A stretch of 64,000 bases of DNA from Marinilactibacillus sp. Marseille-P9653. GTDB taxonomy: Bacteria > Bacillota > Bacilli > Lactobacillales > Carnobacteriaceae_A. A model generated the notes under the pieces. The model had not been told where the DNA came from. It saw only the letters and a list, made by a program, of their open reading frames with translations, and ran no database searches. The stretch is taken from positions 1,054,001-1,118,000 of the forward strand of contig NZ_CAKAKH010000001.1 of the NCBI RefSeq assembly GCF_916618885.1, given 5' to 3'. Within the stretch, counting starts at the first letter, position 1; every line of letters starts with the position of its first letter. Below, piece by piece: positions 41,986 through 51,858 of this stretch. Position numbers and translations under genes: made by a program.

Positions 41986-42001
41986 GTCGAAACGTTTCGA
42001 C
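41986..42001. promoter_or_regulatory. LacI-type operator palindrome before the binding protein
   Basis: GTCGAAACGTTTCGAC, a perfect 16-bp palindrome that contains the 14-mer found at 41196. It precedes the ABC importer operon. Confidence 0.9.
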
Positions 42002-42047
42002 AAATTCTATTAATTAATAATCAAACAACTAAAATTAGGAGGAAAAA

Positions 42048-43298
42048 ATGATGAAATGGAACAAAATGATTTTAGGTACAACTTCTTTGGTCGCGATGAG
42101 TTTATTGGCTGCTTGTGGTAATAGTGGAAATGGTGACGCAGGTTCAGATGGTTCTGCAGATACATTATCAGTTTGGGTAATGGGAGATGGCGATGAAGTC
42201 ACCCAACCGCTTTTCGATTCTTTCACTGACGAAACAGGCATTGAAGTTAATGCACAAAGTATTCCCTGGTCAGCTGTTCATGACCGTTTACTGACTGCTG
42301 TTGCTTCAGGTGAAGGTCCAGATGTAGTCCAAATGGGATCCACTTACATGGCTGAATTTGTTGACGCGGGTGCATTGATGGATATTACAGAATACGTTGA
42401 ATCCAGCGAAGAAATCAGCCCTGATAACTTTTTCGAAGGGAACGTTGAGACGACAATCTTTGACGACAATTACTATGCTGTTCCTTGGTATACAGAAACT
42501 AGAGCGCTTTACTATAGAACGGATTTATTAGAAGAAGTAGGTTATCCAGAAGGACCGGCGACTTGGGAAGAACTATCTGATGCAGCAATTAAGTTGTCTG
42601 AACGTGGAGATAACTACTATGGCTTTAGTATTCCAATCAATGAGCAGACTTTTGGACCAATGTTCGCAAAACAAAATGGTTCACCGATCATTGATGAAGA
42701 AGGTAAGGCAGTAATGAACGAACCGGAATTTGTTGAAGCAATTGAATACCTAGATGGATTTATAGAATCTGGTGCTTCACCTAGTCAAGACTTAGGAATT
42801 GAAATTTCTCAAAGTTTTGGTGGAGAAGGAATCAATCCAATGTTTATTAGTGGACCGTGGATGATTACTGCAATAAAAGATCAGACAACAGATATCGAAG
42901 GTAAATGGGCCGTTAGAACCTTACCTGAAGGACCTGTAAGTAACGTATCAAATACAGGTGGTGCCAATTTAGCTGTATGGAATAATTCTGACCATGCAGA
43001 AGAAGCCATTCAGTTGATTGAGCACTTGACGAATACAGATAGCATGCTGACATACTATGAAAATTCAAGTTCTCTTCCGGCAAGAATTGCAACATGGGAT
43101 GAAGAACCATTCCAGGACGAAAATGTTGCAGTATTTGGAGAACAACTTGAAAACTCAGAGCACATGCCAGTTATTGAAGAATGGGATAGAGTATCTCAGG
43201 CTTATATCAGTAGCTTCGAACAAATCATCGTTGGTGGTGCAGATGTCCAAGAAACGATGGATAATTTGAATCAAGAAGTACAAACAATTCTAGACTAA
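42048..43298 (+). CDS. Sugar ABC transporter substrate-binding lipoprotein (probable sophorooligosaccharides)
   Basis: Lipobox SLLAAC (about residues 20-25) anchors this 416-residue binding protein of the extracellular sugar family 1. The WVMGDGDEV start, AVPWYTETRALYYRTDLLEEVGYPEGPATWEEL (about 145-177) and the GPWMITAIKDQ region are typical. Order and neighbours match the Listeria innocua operon in which the homologous protein binds beta-1,2-glucooligosaccharides, so the same ligand is inferred. Ribosome site AGGAGG. Confidence 0.9.
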   Translation: MMKWNKMILGTTSLVAMSLLAACGNSGNGDAGSDGSADTLSVWVMGDGDEVTQPLFDSFTDETGIEVNAQSIPWSAVHDRLLTAVASGEGPDVVQMGSTYMAEFVDAGALMDITEYVESSEEISPDNFFEGNVETTIFDDNYYAVPWYTETRALYYRTDLLEEVGYPEGPATWEELSDAAIKLSERGDNYYGFSIPINEQTFGPMFAKQNGSPIIDEEGKAVMNEPEFVEAIEYLDGFIESGASPSQDLGIEISQSFGGEGINPMFISGPWMITAIKDQTTDIEGKWAVRTLPEGPVSNVSNTGGANLAVWNNSDHAEEAIQLIEHLTNTDSMLTYYENSSSLPARIATWDEEPFQDENVAVFGEQLENSEHMPVIEEWDRVSQAYISSFEQIIVGGADVQETMDNLNQEVQTILD

Positions 43299-43307
43299 AA
43301 AGTTAAA

Positions 43308-43352
43308 AATTCAGAGAGTGGAATAAAATCTATTCATTCTCTGAATTTTGAT
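43308..43352 (+). terminator. Intercistronic hairpin between binding protein and permeases
   Basis: AAATTCAGAGA and TCTCTGAATTT form an 11-bp stem, with inner pairing of TGGAATA and TATTCAT. TTGATTTT follows. It probably gives excess of the binding protein over the permeases by partial termination or mRNA protection. Confidence 0.75.
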
Positions 43353-43371
43353 TTTAGAGAGGAACTTATTC

Positions 43372-44250
43372 ATGAAAAGTAAAAAAGCACCGTATTTCTT
43401 TATTGCACCTGCCATCGGCTTATTACTGATGTTTTCTATATTCCCAATTATTTTAGCGTTGATCATTAGTTTTACGGATTTGAGTTTAGCTGGATTAGCG
43501 GATTACTCACGAATCAATTTTACGGGACTACAAAATTATCAAAACATCCTACAAGATAGTGTATTTATGAAATCAATCACTAATACATTATTTTATGTCG
43601 TATTTGGTGTTCCACTGGTCATTTTATTTTCTTTAACGATTGCAATTTTGATTAATATGGGAAAAAGTCGGTACTTCTCTTTTATGCGTGTTGTATTCTA
43701 CTCACCCTCAATCACGAATATCGTCGCAGTAGCAATTGTTTGGGCATTCTTATTTAACCCCAGTCAAAGTATTGGTTTGATCAATCGTGTGATTGGAACG
43801 ATTGGTATTGGTCCAATAGGCTGGCTAACGGATACAAGTGTTTCCAAAATTTCACTGGTAATTTTGGCTGTTTGGAGAAGTATCGGGATTAATATGTTGA
43901 TCTTCTCAGCCGCACTCCAAAATATTCCGCGTACAATGTATGAAGCGGCTGAACTAGATGGTGCGACGAAATGGGGACAGATTCGATTTATTACAGTACC
44001 ACAATTAAAATTCTCAACGTCCTTCGTGACAATCACCACAATTATCGGCTGGTTACAGTTCTTTGAAGAACCCTTTGTTATGACCGAAGGTGGTCCGTTA
44101 AACAGTACAACAAGTGTAGCACTTTTTATTTACCGTAACGGATTCCAAAATAACCAATTCGGTTACGCAGCTGCTGGTTCACTTTTACTGTTTGTTGTCA
44201 TCATATGTGCAACATTAATTCAACTCAGACTACAAAGACGAGCAGATTAA
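43372..44250 (+). CDS. Sugar ABC transporter permease 1
   Basis: MalF-like permease of 292 residues from ATG 43372 (ribosome site GAGAGGAAC); six membrane helices. The EAA loop EAAELDGATKWGQIRFITVPQLK (about 195-217) contacts the ATPase. No ATPase gene is in the operon, so a shared MsmK/MalK-type ATPase must be encoded elsewhere. Confidence 0.93.
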   Translation: MKSKKAPYFFIAPAIGLLLMFSIFPIILALIISFTDLSLAGLADYSRINFTGLQNYQNILQDSVFMKSITNTLFYVVFGVPLVILFSLTIAILINMGKSRYFSFMRVVFYSPSITNIVAVAIVWAFLFNPSQSIGLINRVIGTIGIGPIGWLTDTSVSKISLVILAVWRSIGINMLIFSAALQNIPRTMYEAAELDGATKWGQIRFITVPQLKFSTSFVTITTIIGWLQFFEEPFVMTEGGPLNSTTSVALFIYRNGFQNNQFGYAAAGSLLLFVVIICATLIQLRLQRRAD

Positions 44251-44267
44251 AAAGAGGATGTGTTGGC

Positions 44268-45089
44268 ATGATTAATATTGATAAAAAATTAAAAATTACT
44301 ATTGGTGTTATATTAGGGATTTGGGGACTCATCACAGTCATTCCGTTTGTATGGATGATTCTTTCGGCATTTAAGACGAATCCAGAGATTGTAGCAGCTC
44401 AACCCAGCCTACTACCCAATGAATGGACACTAGATAATTTCAAGGAACTTTTCGAGCGCCTGAACTTCGATGTGTATCTCTTAAATACCGTCATCATTAC
44501 GGTTTTGGGATTTGTCGGATTGCTGCTAAACGCAATGGCTGGATTTGCTTTTGCGCATTATGATTTCAAATTCAAGAACTTCTTATTTATTTTAGTATTA
44601 GCTACGATGATGATACCTGGTCAAGTTACGATGATCCCAGTGTATTTATTACTGAATCAAATGGGCTTGACGAACACCTACTTGGGGATTGTATTACCCG
44701 GCTTGACAGGAGCTTTTGGGATTTTCTTGTTTAGACAGTTTTTCTCAAGTATTTCAGAAGAGTTTTTTGAAGCGGCAAGATTAGATGGTGCAAGTGATTT
44801 CTATGTGTTTTTCAGAGTAGCATTACCGCTCTCTAAACCAATCATAGCAGTTCAAGGTATATTGACCTTTATCGGCGGGTGGAATTCTTTCTTATGGCCA
44901 CTGATTATTGCGAATGACCAAAGATTTTATACTTTATCTGTTGGTCTGCAGTTACTTCAAGGTCAACATGGTACGAATTATGCACTTCAGATGGCTGGGG
45001 CTGCTTTTATGGTCGTTCCAATTTTAATTATATTTGTTATCTTCCAGAAATACATTCTAACGGGTTTCAATATTTCCGGTGGAAAATAA
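44268..45089 (+). CDS. Sugar ABC transporter permease 2
   Basis: MalG-like permease of 273 residues from ATG 44268; the longer frame from 44205 overlaps permease 1 without a ribosome site. The EAA loop reads EAARLDGASDFYVFFRVALPLSKP (about 167-190). Six membrane helices. It forms the heterodimeric pore with permease 1. Confidence 0.93.
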   Translation: MINIDKKLKITIGVILGIWGLITVIPFVWMILSAFKTNPEIVAAQPSLLPNEWTLDNFKELFERLNFDVYLLNTVIITVLGFVGLLLNAMAGFAFAHYDFKFKNFLFILVLATMMIPGQVTMIPVYLLLNQMGLTNTYLGIVLPGLTGAFGIFLFRQFFSSISEEFFEAARLDGASDFYVFFRVALPLSKPIIAVQGILTFIGGWNSFLWPLIIANDQRFYTLSVGLQLLQGQHGTNYALQMAGAAFMVVPILIIFVIFQKYILTGFNISGGK

Positions 45090-45110
45090 GAGAAGAAAAA
45101 GGAGTCACTT

Positions 45111-47261
45111 ATGAAAATTGAAGAACTAAAAGCTTTACTAAAAGAAATGACGATAGAAGAAAAAGTAGGACAGACCATACAATTGTCTGCTGATTTCTTC
45201 TCTGATCAGTCAGAAGACCTTACAGGTCCAATGAATGAAATGGCAATGACAGAAGAGAAAAAGTATCAAGTTGGTTCTGTCTTAGGTATTTCTGGAGCTA
45301 AAGAGACTATTCAACTTCAGAAAAGGTATATGGAAAAGCATCGCTTGCATATACCTTTATTATTTATGGCAGATATCATCCATGGTGATCATACAATCTT
45401 TCCTATCCCCCTAGGATTAGGAGCAACTTGGAATCCAGATACTGTTAAGAAAACAGCTGAAATTTCTGCTAAAGAGGCCGCTGCTCAAGGACTACATGTA
45501 ACGTTTTCTCCAATGGTTGATCTCGTTAGAGATCCCAGATGGGGGAGAGTTATGGAAGCGACTGGAGAAGATAAGTTACTCAACAAGCGTTATGCTAGAG
45601 CTTTTGTAGAAGGGTATCAAGGAACTGATTTAAAACAAGATCTCACAAAACTCGCTGCCTGTGTCAAACATTTTGCAGGCTACGGCGCACCAAGAGGTGG
45701 TAGAGATTACAATTCTGTTGACCTAAATGAAAATACATTGCGAGAACATTATTTACCAGCATATCAAGAAGGCATTGATGCTGGAGCAAAACTAGTTATG
45801 ACTGCCTTCAATACAATTGATAATATACCGGCAACAGGAAATAAACGTCTTATGAGAGATATCTTAAGAGATGAAATGGCTTTTGATGGCGTATTAATTT
45901 CAGACTGGGGTGCAATCGGAGAGCTAGTGCCACATGGTGTAGCAGAAGACAATAAAGCTGCTGCGATACAAGCACTCACGGTGGGCGTTGATATTGAAAT
46001 GATGTCAGCAGCTTACAGTGAGCACTTAATTGATCTAGTGGAACAAGACGAGACATTAAAAGAACTTTTGGATGAATCTGTCTGGAATATCTTAAGATTG
46101 AAAAATGATCTAGGACTCTTTGAAAACCCGTTCCGTGGTGCTGACGAAGAGACCGAAAGCCTTTCTGTTTTTTCAGATGAAAACAAAAAGGCAGCCTTAA
46201 CTACTGCGGAAGAGTCCATCGTTTTACTTGAAAATAACGGCGTGCTGCCACTGAATCAAGAAGAAAAAATTGTCTTGACGGGTCCGTTAAAAGATTCAAA
46301 TGACATTTTAGGTGCCTGGTCTTGGAAGGGGGATAGAGAACAAGCGGCTACACTTGCGGAAATGATGGGTCAGCGCTTAGGGCCAGATTCCTTGAGTATT
46401 GTTGACGAATCACAGTTTTTCGAAGGGCAGAATAGTTTCTTTATGAACGAAATTCATTTGTCGGATACAGTGATTGTCGCGCTCGGCGAGAGTTCTGAGA
46501 TGAGCGGTGAAGCGGCAAGTCGAACCATTATCTCATTGCCAGAATATCAGATGGTCTTGCTCCGAGAGTTAAAGAAATTAAATAAAAAAGTTGTGGCCGT
46601 ATTATTCAATGGACGTCCGTTAGATTTGAGTGGAGTAGTTCCGCTGGTTGACGGGCTTGTTGAAGCTTGGTTCCCTGGTACAATGGGCGCAGAAGCAGTG
46701 ACAAATGTGTTGTTTGGAAAGTTCAATCCATCCGGCAAGCTTCCGATGTCATTCCCGAGATCGGTTGGACAAGTTCCCTTAGCATACAATGAAGACAGTA
46801 CAGGTCGGCCAATGACGGACGAAAAGAGGAATGAAAAATATCTTTCGAGGTATCTCGATTCCGAAAACACTGCACTTTATCCGTTCGGTTTTGGTCGTTC
46901 TTATACTTCTTTTGACTACAGTGAATGCACGCTTTCTAGTCAAGAGATATCTATGGAAACGTCTCTAACGATTTCGATAGAAATTAAAAATACTGGAAAA
47001 ATAAAAGGAATTGAAACGGTTCAAGTCTATGTGAGAGATAAAGTAGGAGAAGTCGTTCGACCAGTTAAAGAATTGATTGACTTCAAAAAAGTCGAATTAG
47101 AGGCTGGTGAATCAATGACTGTTGAATTCGAAATTACGGAAAAACAATTACGTTATACACATGCAGATCACTCAGTGAGAAGTGATGCTGGAGAATTTTC
47201 GATCGGGATCGGGACGGATAGTTCCGCTGAACTGACACACTCATTTTATTTGGAAAAATGA
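45111..47261 (+). CDS. GH3 beta-glucosidase, probably for sophorose and short beta-1,2-glucans
   Basis: A full-length (716 residues) glycoside hydrolase family 3 enzyme without a signal peptide: GH3 N-domain with KHFAGYGAPRGGRDYN (about 185-200) and the nucleophile Asp about 265 in VLISDWGAIGEL; the GH3 C-domain with the acid/base region (about 380-590); and a C-terminal fibronectin-like domain (about 640-700). In the related Listeria operon the GH3 enzyme removes glucose from sophorose and sophorooligosaccharides. Start after AAAGGAGTCACTT. Confidence 0.92.
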   Translation: MKIEELKALLKEMTIEEKVGQTIQLSADFFSDQSEDLTGPMNEMAMTEEKKYQVGSVLGISGAKETIQLQKRYMEKHRLHIPLLFMADIIHGDHTIFPIPLGLGATWNPDTVKKTAEISAKEAAAQGLHVTFSPMVDLVRDPRWGRVMEATGEDKLLNKRYARAFVEGYQGTDLKQDLTKLAACVKHFAGYGAPRGGRDYNSVDLNENTLREHYLPAYQEGIDAGAKLVMTAFNTIDNIPATGNKRLMRDILRDEMAFDGVLISDWGAIGELVPHGVAEDNKAAAIQALTVGVDIEMMSAAYSEHLIDLVEQDETLKELLDESVWNILRLKNDLGLFENPFRGADEETESLSVFSDENKKAALTTAEESIVLLENNGVLPLNQEEKIVLTGPLKDSNDILGAWSWKGDREQAATLAEMMGQRLGPDSLSIVDESQFFEGQNSFFMNEIHLSDTVIVALGESSEMSGEAASRTIISLPEYQMVLLRELKKLNKKVVAVLFNGRPLDLSGVVPLVDGLVEAWFPGTMGAEAVTNVLFGKFNPSGKLPMSFPRSVGQVPLAYNEDSTGRPMTDEKRNEKYLSRYLDSENTALYPFGFGRSYTSFDYSECTLSSQEISMETSLTISIEIKNTGKIKGIETVQVYVRDKVGEVVRPVKELIDFKKVELEAGESMTVEFEITEKQLRYTHADHSVRSDAGEFSIGIGTDSSAELTHSFYLEK

Positions 47262-47324
47262 GTTTACCGGAAAGTAAAAAATGAGAGTTGAAACTAAACT
47301 GTTTAAGAGTTGAGGAGTAGTAGT

Positions 47325-50300
47325 ATGAAATCATTAGTTCAAGCAAAAAAATATATGCATACACTGAAACAAGGACAGACGATTGTTACCTTTTTAAAGT
47401 CGGGTGACCTATACAAAATCAAATATGAAGACATTATGATTAATCAAATTGAAGGAAACATGATTGATGGCGCACTAAATAATATGTATCTGAGACGTTT
47501 TGACGAGAAAGGTACAGTTTTAAATGTTGCGCCACTACTTGGTATCCAGTCAAAAAGTCAGTTTTCAATAGGGAAAACGCAAGCAAGCTGGAAAGGATCA
47601 ATTGAAGAGGTCGATTATACTGTCCGATTTAGCCTAGCTGAAGACAAGATGTGGTTCTGGGAAATCGAGCTGTCGGGTGCTAATGAAACAGTGGATGTCG
47701 TTTACGGGCAAGACCTTGGATTAGCTTCTGAAGCGGCGCTTAAAGCCAATGAAGCTTATGTCGCCCAATACGTTGATCATATGGTTAGCGATACAGACTT
47801 AGGCTACGTTATTAGTTCAAGGCAAAATCAACCTCAATCTGGACTGCATCCCTATCTTCAACAAGGGAGTTTAACAGGTGTAGACGGATTCTTGACTGAT
47901 GGCTTTCAGTTTTTTGGAAAAGCATACAAAGAAACAAACCGGCCAGAAGCCTTAAATCAAATTGCCATGGAAAATAAAAAGAGCCAGTTTGAATTTGACT
48001 ATAGTACATTGAAATCCCGCTCGATTACACTGAGTGCAGATGAGTCATCAAAAGTAATTTTCTACAATCTATTCAAAGAATCTCATCCAAAAGCAGTTGA
48101 AAAGGTAGAAGACCTGGACCGTATTCAGACTGCCTATCAGAAATTGAGATCCGAAGAACTAATAACTTGCGAAACCATTAAGAAACAAGAAACGATAGGT
48201 GAACCATTAGAGACTATCGAAGTCAGTCAAGAAGACTTAAAAAAATACTATCCTAATAGAGTACAAGACGAGATGATTGACGGTCGTATTGTATCTTTTT
48301 TCACGGAAGATCAGGCGCACGTAGTGTTAAAAGAAAAAGAACTGATGCTGGAACGTCCGCATGGGCAAATCCTGTTTACGCATAATAAAACAGTACCTGA
48401 TGAAACCATTATGAGCACAACTTCTTGGATGTATGGAGTCTTTAATGCGCAACTCGTGATGGGAAATACGGATATGAATAAAGCACTGTCCAATACCCGT
48501 AATGCTGTGAATTTTTTCAAAACAAGTGGTCAAAGGATTTATATCAAAGTAGATGAAACCTATCGTTTACTAACTATGCCGTCTTTAATGGAAATCGGAA
48601 TTAATCATGTGAAATGGATCTATCAAACAGAGAACGAAACTTTTACAGTCCTTAATGTCGCTTCTTCTAAAGACTCTTTGATTCAACTATCCGTGAGTAG
48701 TGAAAGTGGAACTGCGTATGAATATCTGATCACAAATCAAATGACGATGAACAGTCGAGAATATCAAACGCCGGTATGGTACGAAGAAAAAGATGGGGCA
48801 GTCTATACAACTTTCGATGAAAAGACCGCTGCACATCAAAAGTTACCTGAGTTAACGTATAAATTCCAAGTTAACCATGCTGAGTCAAAAATTGTCGGCG
48901 AAAGTAGTCTATTGACTGGAGTGGATGAAGGAACTGCTATGTTGCTGAATTTTCAGGTTAGTGCTACGGATCAATTTACGTTTACTATGGAAGGTTCACT
49001 AACTGATCAAACCTTTGAAACGCATGAACTAGATTTCAATCTAGAAAAACAAGCTTTTGCTGAGTTTTTTGATCAGTTAAGTAACGGATTTTCAATGAGT
49101 GGGCCAGAACCACTCACCAATATTTCTGATAAAATGAACCTAACGACTCGTTGGTACACGCACAATATGCTAGTGCATTACCTTGTTCCACATGGTCTGG
49201 AACAGTTTGGCGGAGCGGCCTGGGGCACTAGAGATGTCTCACAAGGACCGGCTGAATATTTACTAGCAATGCAGAAATACGGCAGTACGCGTGAAGTGAT
49301 CGAACGCGTCTACAGTCACCAACATCTCAGCGATGGTAACTGGCCACAATGGTTTATGTTCGATTCCTATGTAGATGTTCAAGCTGACGAAAGCCACGGG
49401 GACGTGATCGTTTGGCCACTAAAAATGCTTGCTGATTACTTGGAAATCACTAACGATTACAGCATACTCGATCAAAGAGTACCTTATTTTGATCAGTCAA
49501 CAAAATCAGATACCGAAACGTCTGAACCCATCAAAGCTCATGTTGCCAAACAGTTAGAGTACATTCAGTCCAACTTTTTATGGGATACAATGCTTTCTTC
49601 TTACGGAGATGGAGATTGGGACGATACTTTACAGCCACATGATCAGAGTTTGAAAAAGAATATGGCCAGCAGTTGGACTATCGCGTTGACCTATCAAACA
49701 TTGAAAAAGTTCGCAGAAGTACTTGAGTCTATTGACCAGGAATGGGCGCAGGCCGTTAAGGAATTAACTGAAAAAATTGAACAAGACTTCAAGAAATATA
49801 TTTCATCTAACGAGGTCGTTCCTGGATTTGTTTATATGCCAAACGAAAAAGAAATCGTTAAAATGATTCACCCAGATGATACAACAACGGGTATCCAATA
49901 TCGGTTGCTACCAATGATCAGGGGCATGATCAGCGAACTGTTTACAAAAGAACAAGCGGAACATCATTTTGAGCTAATCCAAACGTATTTGAATACTCCA
50001 GATGGTGTGCGTCTTATGAATCGTCCGGCAACCTATAAAGGTGGCGTCAGCCGTCAGTTTAAGCGAGCTGAACAAGCAGCCAATTTTGGTCGAGAAATTG
50101 GTTTGATGTATGTACATGCGCACATCCGTTATATTGAAGCGATGGCAAAAATCGGTCAAGCACAAGAAGTCTGGAAGGGTTTGGAAACCATCAACCCTAT
50201 CAATATTTCAGAAGTCGTTAAGAATGCTGAAGTTAGACAAAGCAATACTTATTTCAGTAGTTCCGATGCAGATTTTTCTGATCGTTACGAAGCGCAAGAA

Positions 50301-50687
50301 AACTTCGACCTTGTTAAAAAAGGTGAAGTCAAAGTAAAAGGTGGCTGGAGAATTTATTCCAGTGGGCCTGGAATCTATATGAATCAACTGATTTCCAGCG
50401 CACTCGGTATTCGTGTCCAGTCTAAAAATCTAGTACTCGATCCGGTATTGAAGAAAGAACAAGATGAACTAACTGTGACTTATCAGTACAATGGTTATCC
50501 ATTAAACATTCAATTCCACTATACGAATAATGACCAAGTAAGTGTTCAAGTCAATGGGGAGGAAATCCTGCAACAGACCTTAAAAAATCCATACAGAAAC
50601 GCAGGAGTTAAACTTGATCACAAAACTCTAGAAAAAATTCTCACGCATAAAATAAATACGGTAGATGTATTTTATCCAGTTTATTAA
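47325..50687 (+). CDS. GH94 1,2-beta-oligoglucan phosphorylase
   Basis: A large cytoplasmic phosphorylase that splits beta-1,2-glucooligosaccharides with phosphate to alpha-glucose 1-phosphate. 1120 residues from ATG 47325 (ribosome site GAGGAG), close to the about 1113 of the Listeria enzyme. The (alpha/alpha)6 barrel has WGTRDVSQGPAEYLL (about 637-651) and the catalytic acid in GDGDWDDTLQP (about 762-771), as in GH94. N-terminal beta-sandwich domains span about 1-600. This identity defines the locus as sophorooligosaccharide use. Confidence 0.92.
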   Translation: MKSLVQAKKYMHTLKQGQTIVTFLKSGDLYKIKYEDIMINQIEGNMIDGALNNMYLRRFDEKGTVLNVAPLLGIQSKSQFSIGKTQASWKGSIEEVDYTVRFSLAEDKMWFWEIELSGANETVDVVYGQDLGLASEAALKANEAYVAQYVDHMVSDTDLGYVISSRQNQPQSGLHPYLQQGSLTGVDGFLTDGFQFFGKAYKETNRPEALNQIAMENKKSQFEFDYSTLKSRSITLSADESSKVIFYNLFKESHPKAVEKVEDLDRIQTAYQKLRSEELITCETIKKQETIGEPLETIEVSQEDLKKYYPNRVQDEMIDGRIVSFFTEDQAHVVLKEKELMLERPHGQILFTHNKTVPDETIMSTTSWMYGVFNAQLVMGNTDMNKALSNTRNAVNFFKTSGQRIYIKVDETYRLLTMPSLMEIGINHVKWIYQTENETFTVLNVASSKDSLIQLSVSSESGTAYEYLITNQMTMNSREYQTPVWYEEKDGAVYTTFDEKTAAHQKLPELTYKFQVNHAESKIVGESSLLTGVDEGTAMLLNFQVSATDQFTFTMEGSLTDQTFETHELDFNLEKQAFAEFFDQLSNGFSMSGPEPLTNISDKMNLTTRWYTHNMLVHYLVPHGLEQFGGAAWGTRDVSQGPAEYLLAMQKYGSTREVIERVYSHQHLSDGNWPQWFMFDSYVDVQADESHGDVIVWPLKMLADYLEITNDYSILDQRVPYFDQSTKSDTETSEPIKAHVAKQLEYIQSNFLWDTMLSSYGDGDWDDTLQPHDQSLKKNMASSWTIALTYQTLKKFAEVLESIDQEWAQAVKELTEKIEQDFKKYISSNEVVPGFVYMPNEKEIVKMIHPDDTTTGIQYRLLPMIRGMISELFTKEQAEHHFELIQTYLNTPDGVRLMNRPATYKGGVSRQFKRAEQAANFGREIGLMYVHAHIRYIEAMAKIGQAQEVWKGLETINPINISEVVKNAEVRQSNTYFSSSDADFSDRYEAQENFDLVKKGEVKVKGGWRIYSSGPGIYMNQLISSALGIRVQSKNLVLDPVLKKEQDELTVTYQYNGYPLNIQFHYTNNDQVSVQVNGEEILQQTLKNPYRNAGVKLDHKTLEKILTHKINTVDVFYPVY

Positions 50688-50816
50688 AGATAATATTCTA
50701 ATAAAACAAGCGGATACATGGTAAATTGTATATAATGAATAGACATGCCTCTTTATAAAAAGAGGTAACCGTTCTGAATCAGTTGTACCCATTCGTACTA
50801 GTAAGGAGGTTGGAAT

Positions 50817-51767
50817 ATGACAGGGATAAAAGAAATTGCCAAAAGAGCGAATGTTTCAATTTCAACCGTTTCTTACGCGTTGAATAATAGCCCAAGAGTC
50901 AGCGAAAAAACTAAACAGCGAATTTTAACGATTGCTAAAGAAATGAACTATATTCCTAATCGTGCAGGTCAAAATCTACGTAGAAAGCAGACGGAAATTA
51001 TTGGTGTCCATCTTTCAAGCTATAGCGGAAGTTTTTACGGAGAATTACTAGATGGTATCCAACACATGGCAAAAGAGCTTGGCTTTGATATTATCGCCTG
51101 TTCTGGCGAGAAGTCACGATTATTTCTGCCTCAAGGAATGATTGACGGCATCATCGTGCTCGATCAGTTTTATCCCGACGAGCAACTACTTGAATATGCG
51201 GAAAGCGGCCACGAGATTGTTGTGCTAGACAGACAACTGGAACATGATCATATTCGTAACGTTTTATTGGATAACAAAGAAGGCATCAAACAAGCTGTTC
51301 AGTCACTGGCAGCTTCACCAGTAGAAACCATTGATATCATCAACGGTCCTCAAGGAAACTTTGATAGCTACGAACGTCTAGAAACAGCTACTCAGGAAAT
51401 TAGCAAACTGGGCAAGAAATTCCGAATCTACAAAGGCTGGTTCACAGAAGAATCTGGATATGTCGCTGCACGAGAAATTGCCAGAGAAGTGCAACCCGGA
51501 TCACCGGTTGAAATTCTCGCGCTGAACGACGAAATGGGTATCGGAGCCTATAATTATTTTAAAAAGACGGACTATTTCAAACAAACCCAAATTAATATTA
51601 CTGGTTTTGATGATTTAATGGTCAGTCGATATCTTGATCCCCGAATGAATAGTGTCTCTTATTCCAAAAGAGAATGGGGAGCCGTTAGTATGAATACTCT
51701 TTATAAAATGCTGAACGGTCAAGAAAGCAAAGACAGCTTAATTTCTACTAAATTTCTTTACCGTTAA
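50817..51767 (+). CDS. LacI-family regulator of the beta-1,2-glucan locus
   Basis: 316 residues: N-terminal LacI HTH (KEIAKRANVSISTVSYALNNSPRVSEKTKQRI, residues 5-36), the hinge helix NRAGQNLRRKQTEIIGV and a periplasmic-binding-protein-like effector domain (DKKEGI to TGFDDL). It is last in the gene cluster. It probably binds the palindromes at 41196 and 41986, and perhaps 40280, and is released by an imported glucan or glucose phosphate. Confidence 0.9.
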   Translation: MTGIKEIAKRANVSISTVSYALNNSPRVSEKTKQRILTIAKEMNYIPNRAGQNLRRKQTEIIGVHLSSYSGSFYGELLDGIQHMAKELGFDIIACSGEKSRLFLPQGMIDGIIVLDQFYPDEQLLEYAESGHEIVVLDRQLEHDHIRNVLLDNKEGIKQAVQSLAASPVETIDIINGPQGNFDSYERLETATQEISKLGKKFRIYKGWFTEESGYVAAREIAREVQPGSPVEILALNDEMGIGAYNYFKKTDYFKQTQINITGFDDLMVSRYLDPRMNSVSYSKREWGAVSMNTLYKMLNGQESKDSLISTKFLYR

Positions 51768-51787
51768 CATAAACTAATTAAAACAAA

Positions 51788-51818
51788 GTAAGGCATTGCT
51801 GAAGCGATGCCTTATTTG
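51788..51818 (+). terminator. Terminator after the LacI gene
   Basis: TAAGGCATTGC and GCGATGCCTTA pair around TGAA, followed by TTTG. Confidence 0.85.
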
Positions 51819-51858
51819 TGTTATCCTTTCAAAAAAGGCCTTAAAAGGAGCAGTAAAT

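Noticed and set aside
50746-50768. Hairpin GCCTCTTTATAAAAAGAGGT before the LacI gene as terminator of the phosphorylase gene
   Set aside because: It has no T-run and lies after a TATAAT box, so it is more likely part of the lacI leader; I do not assign a function.
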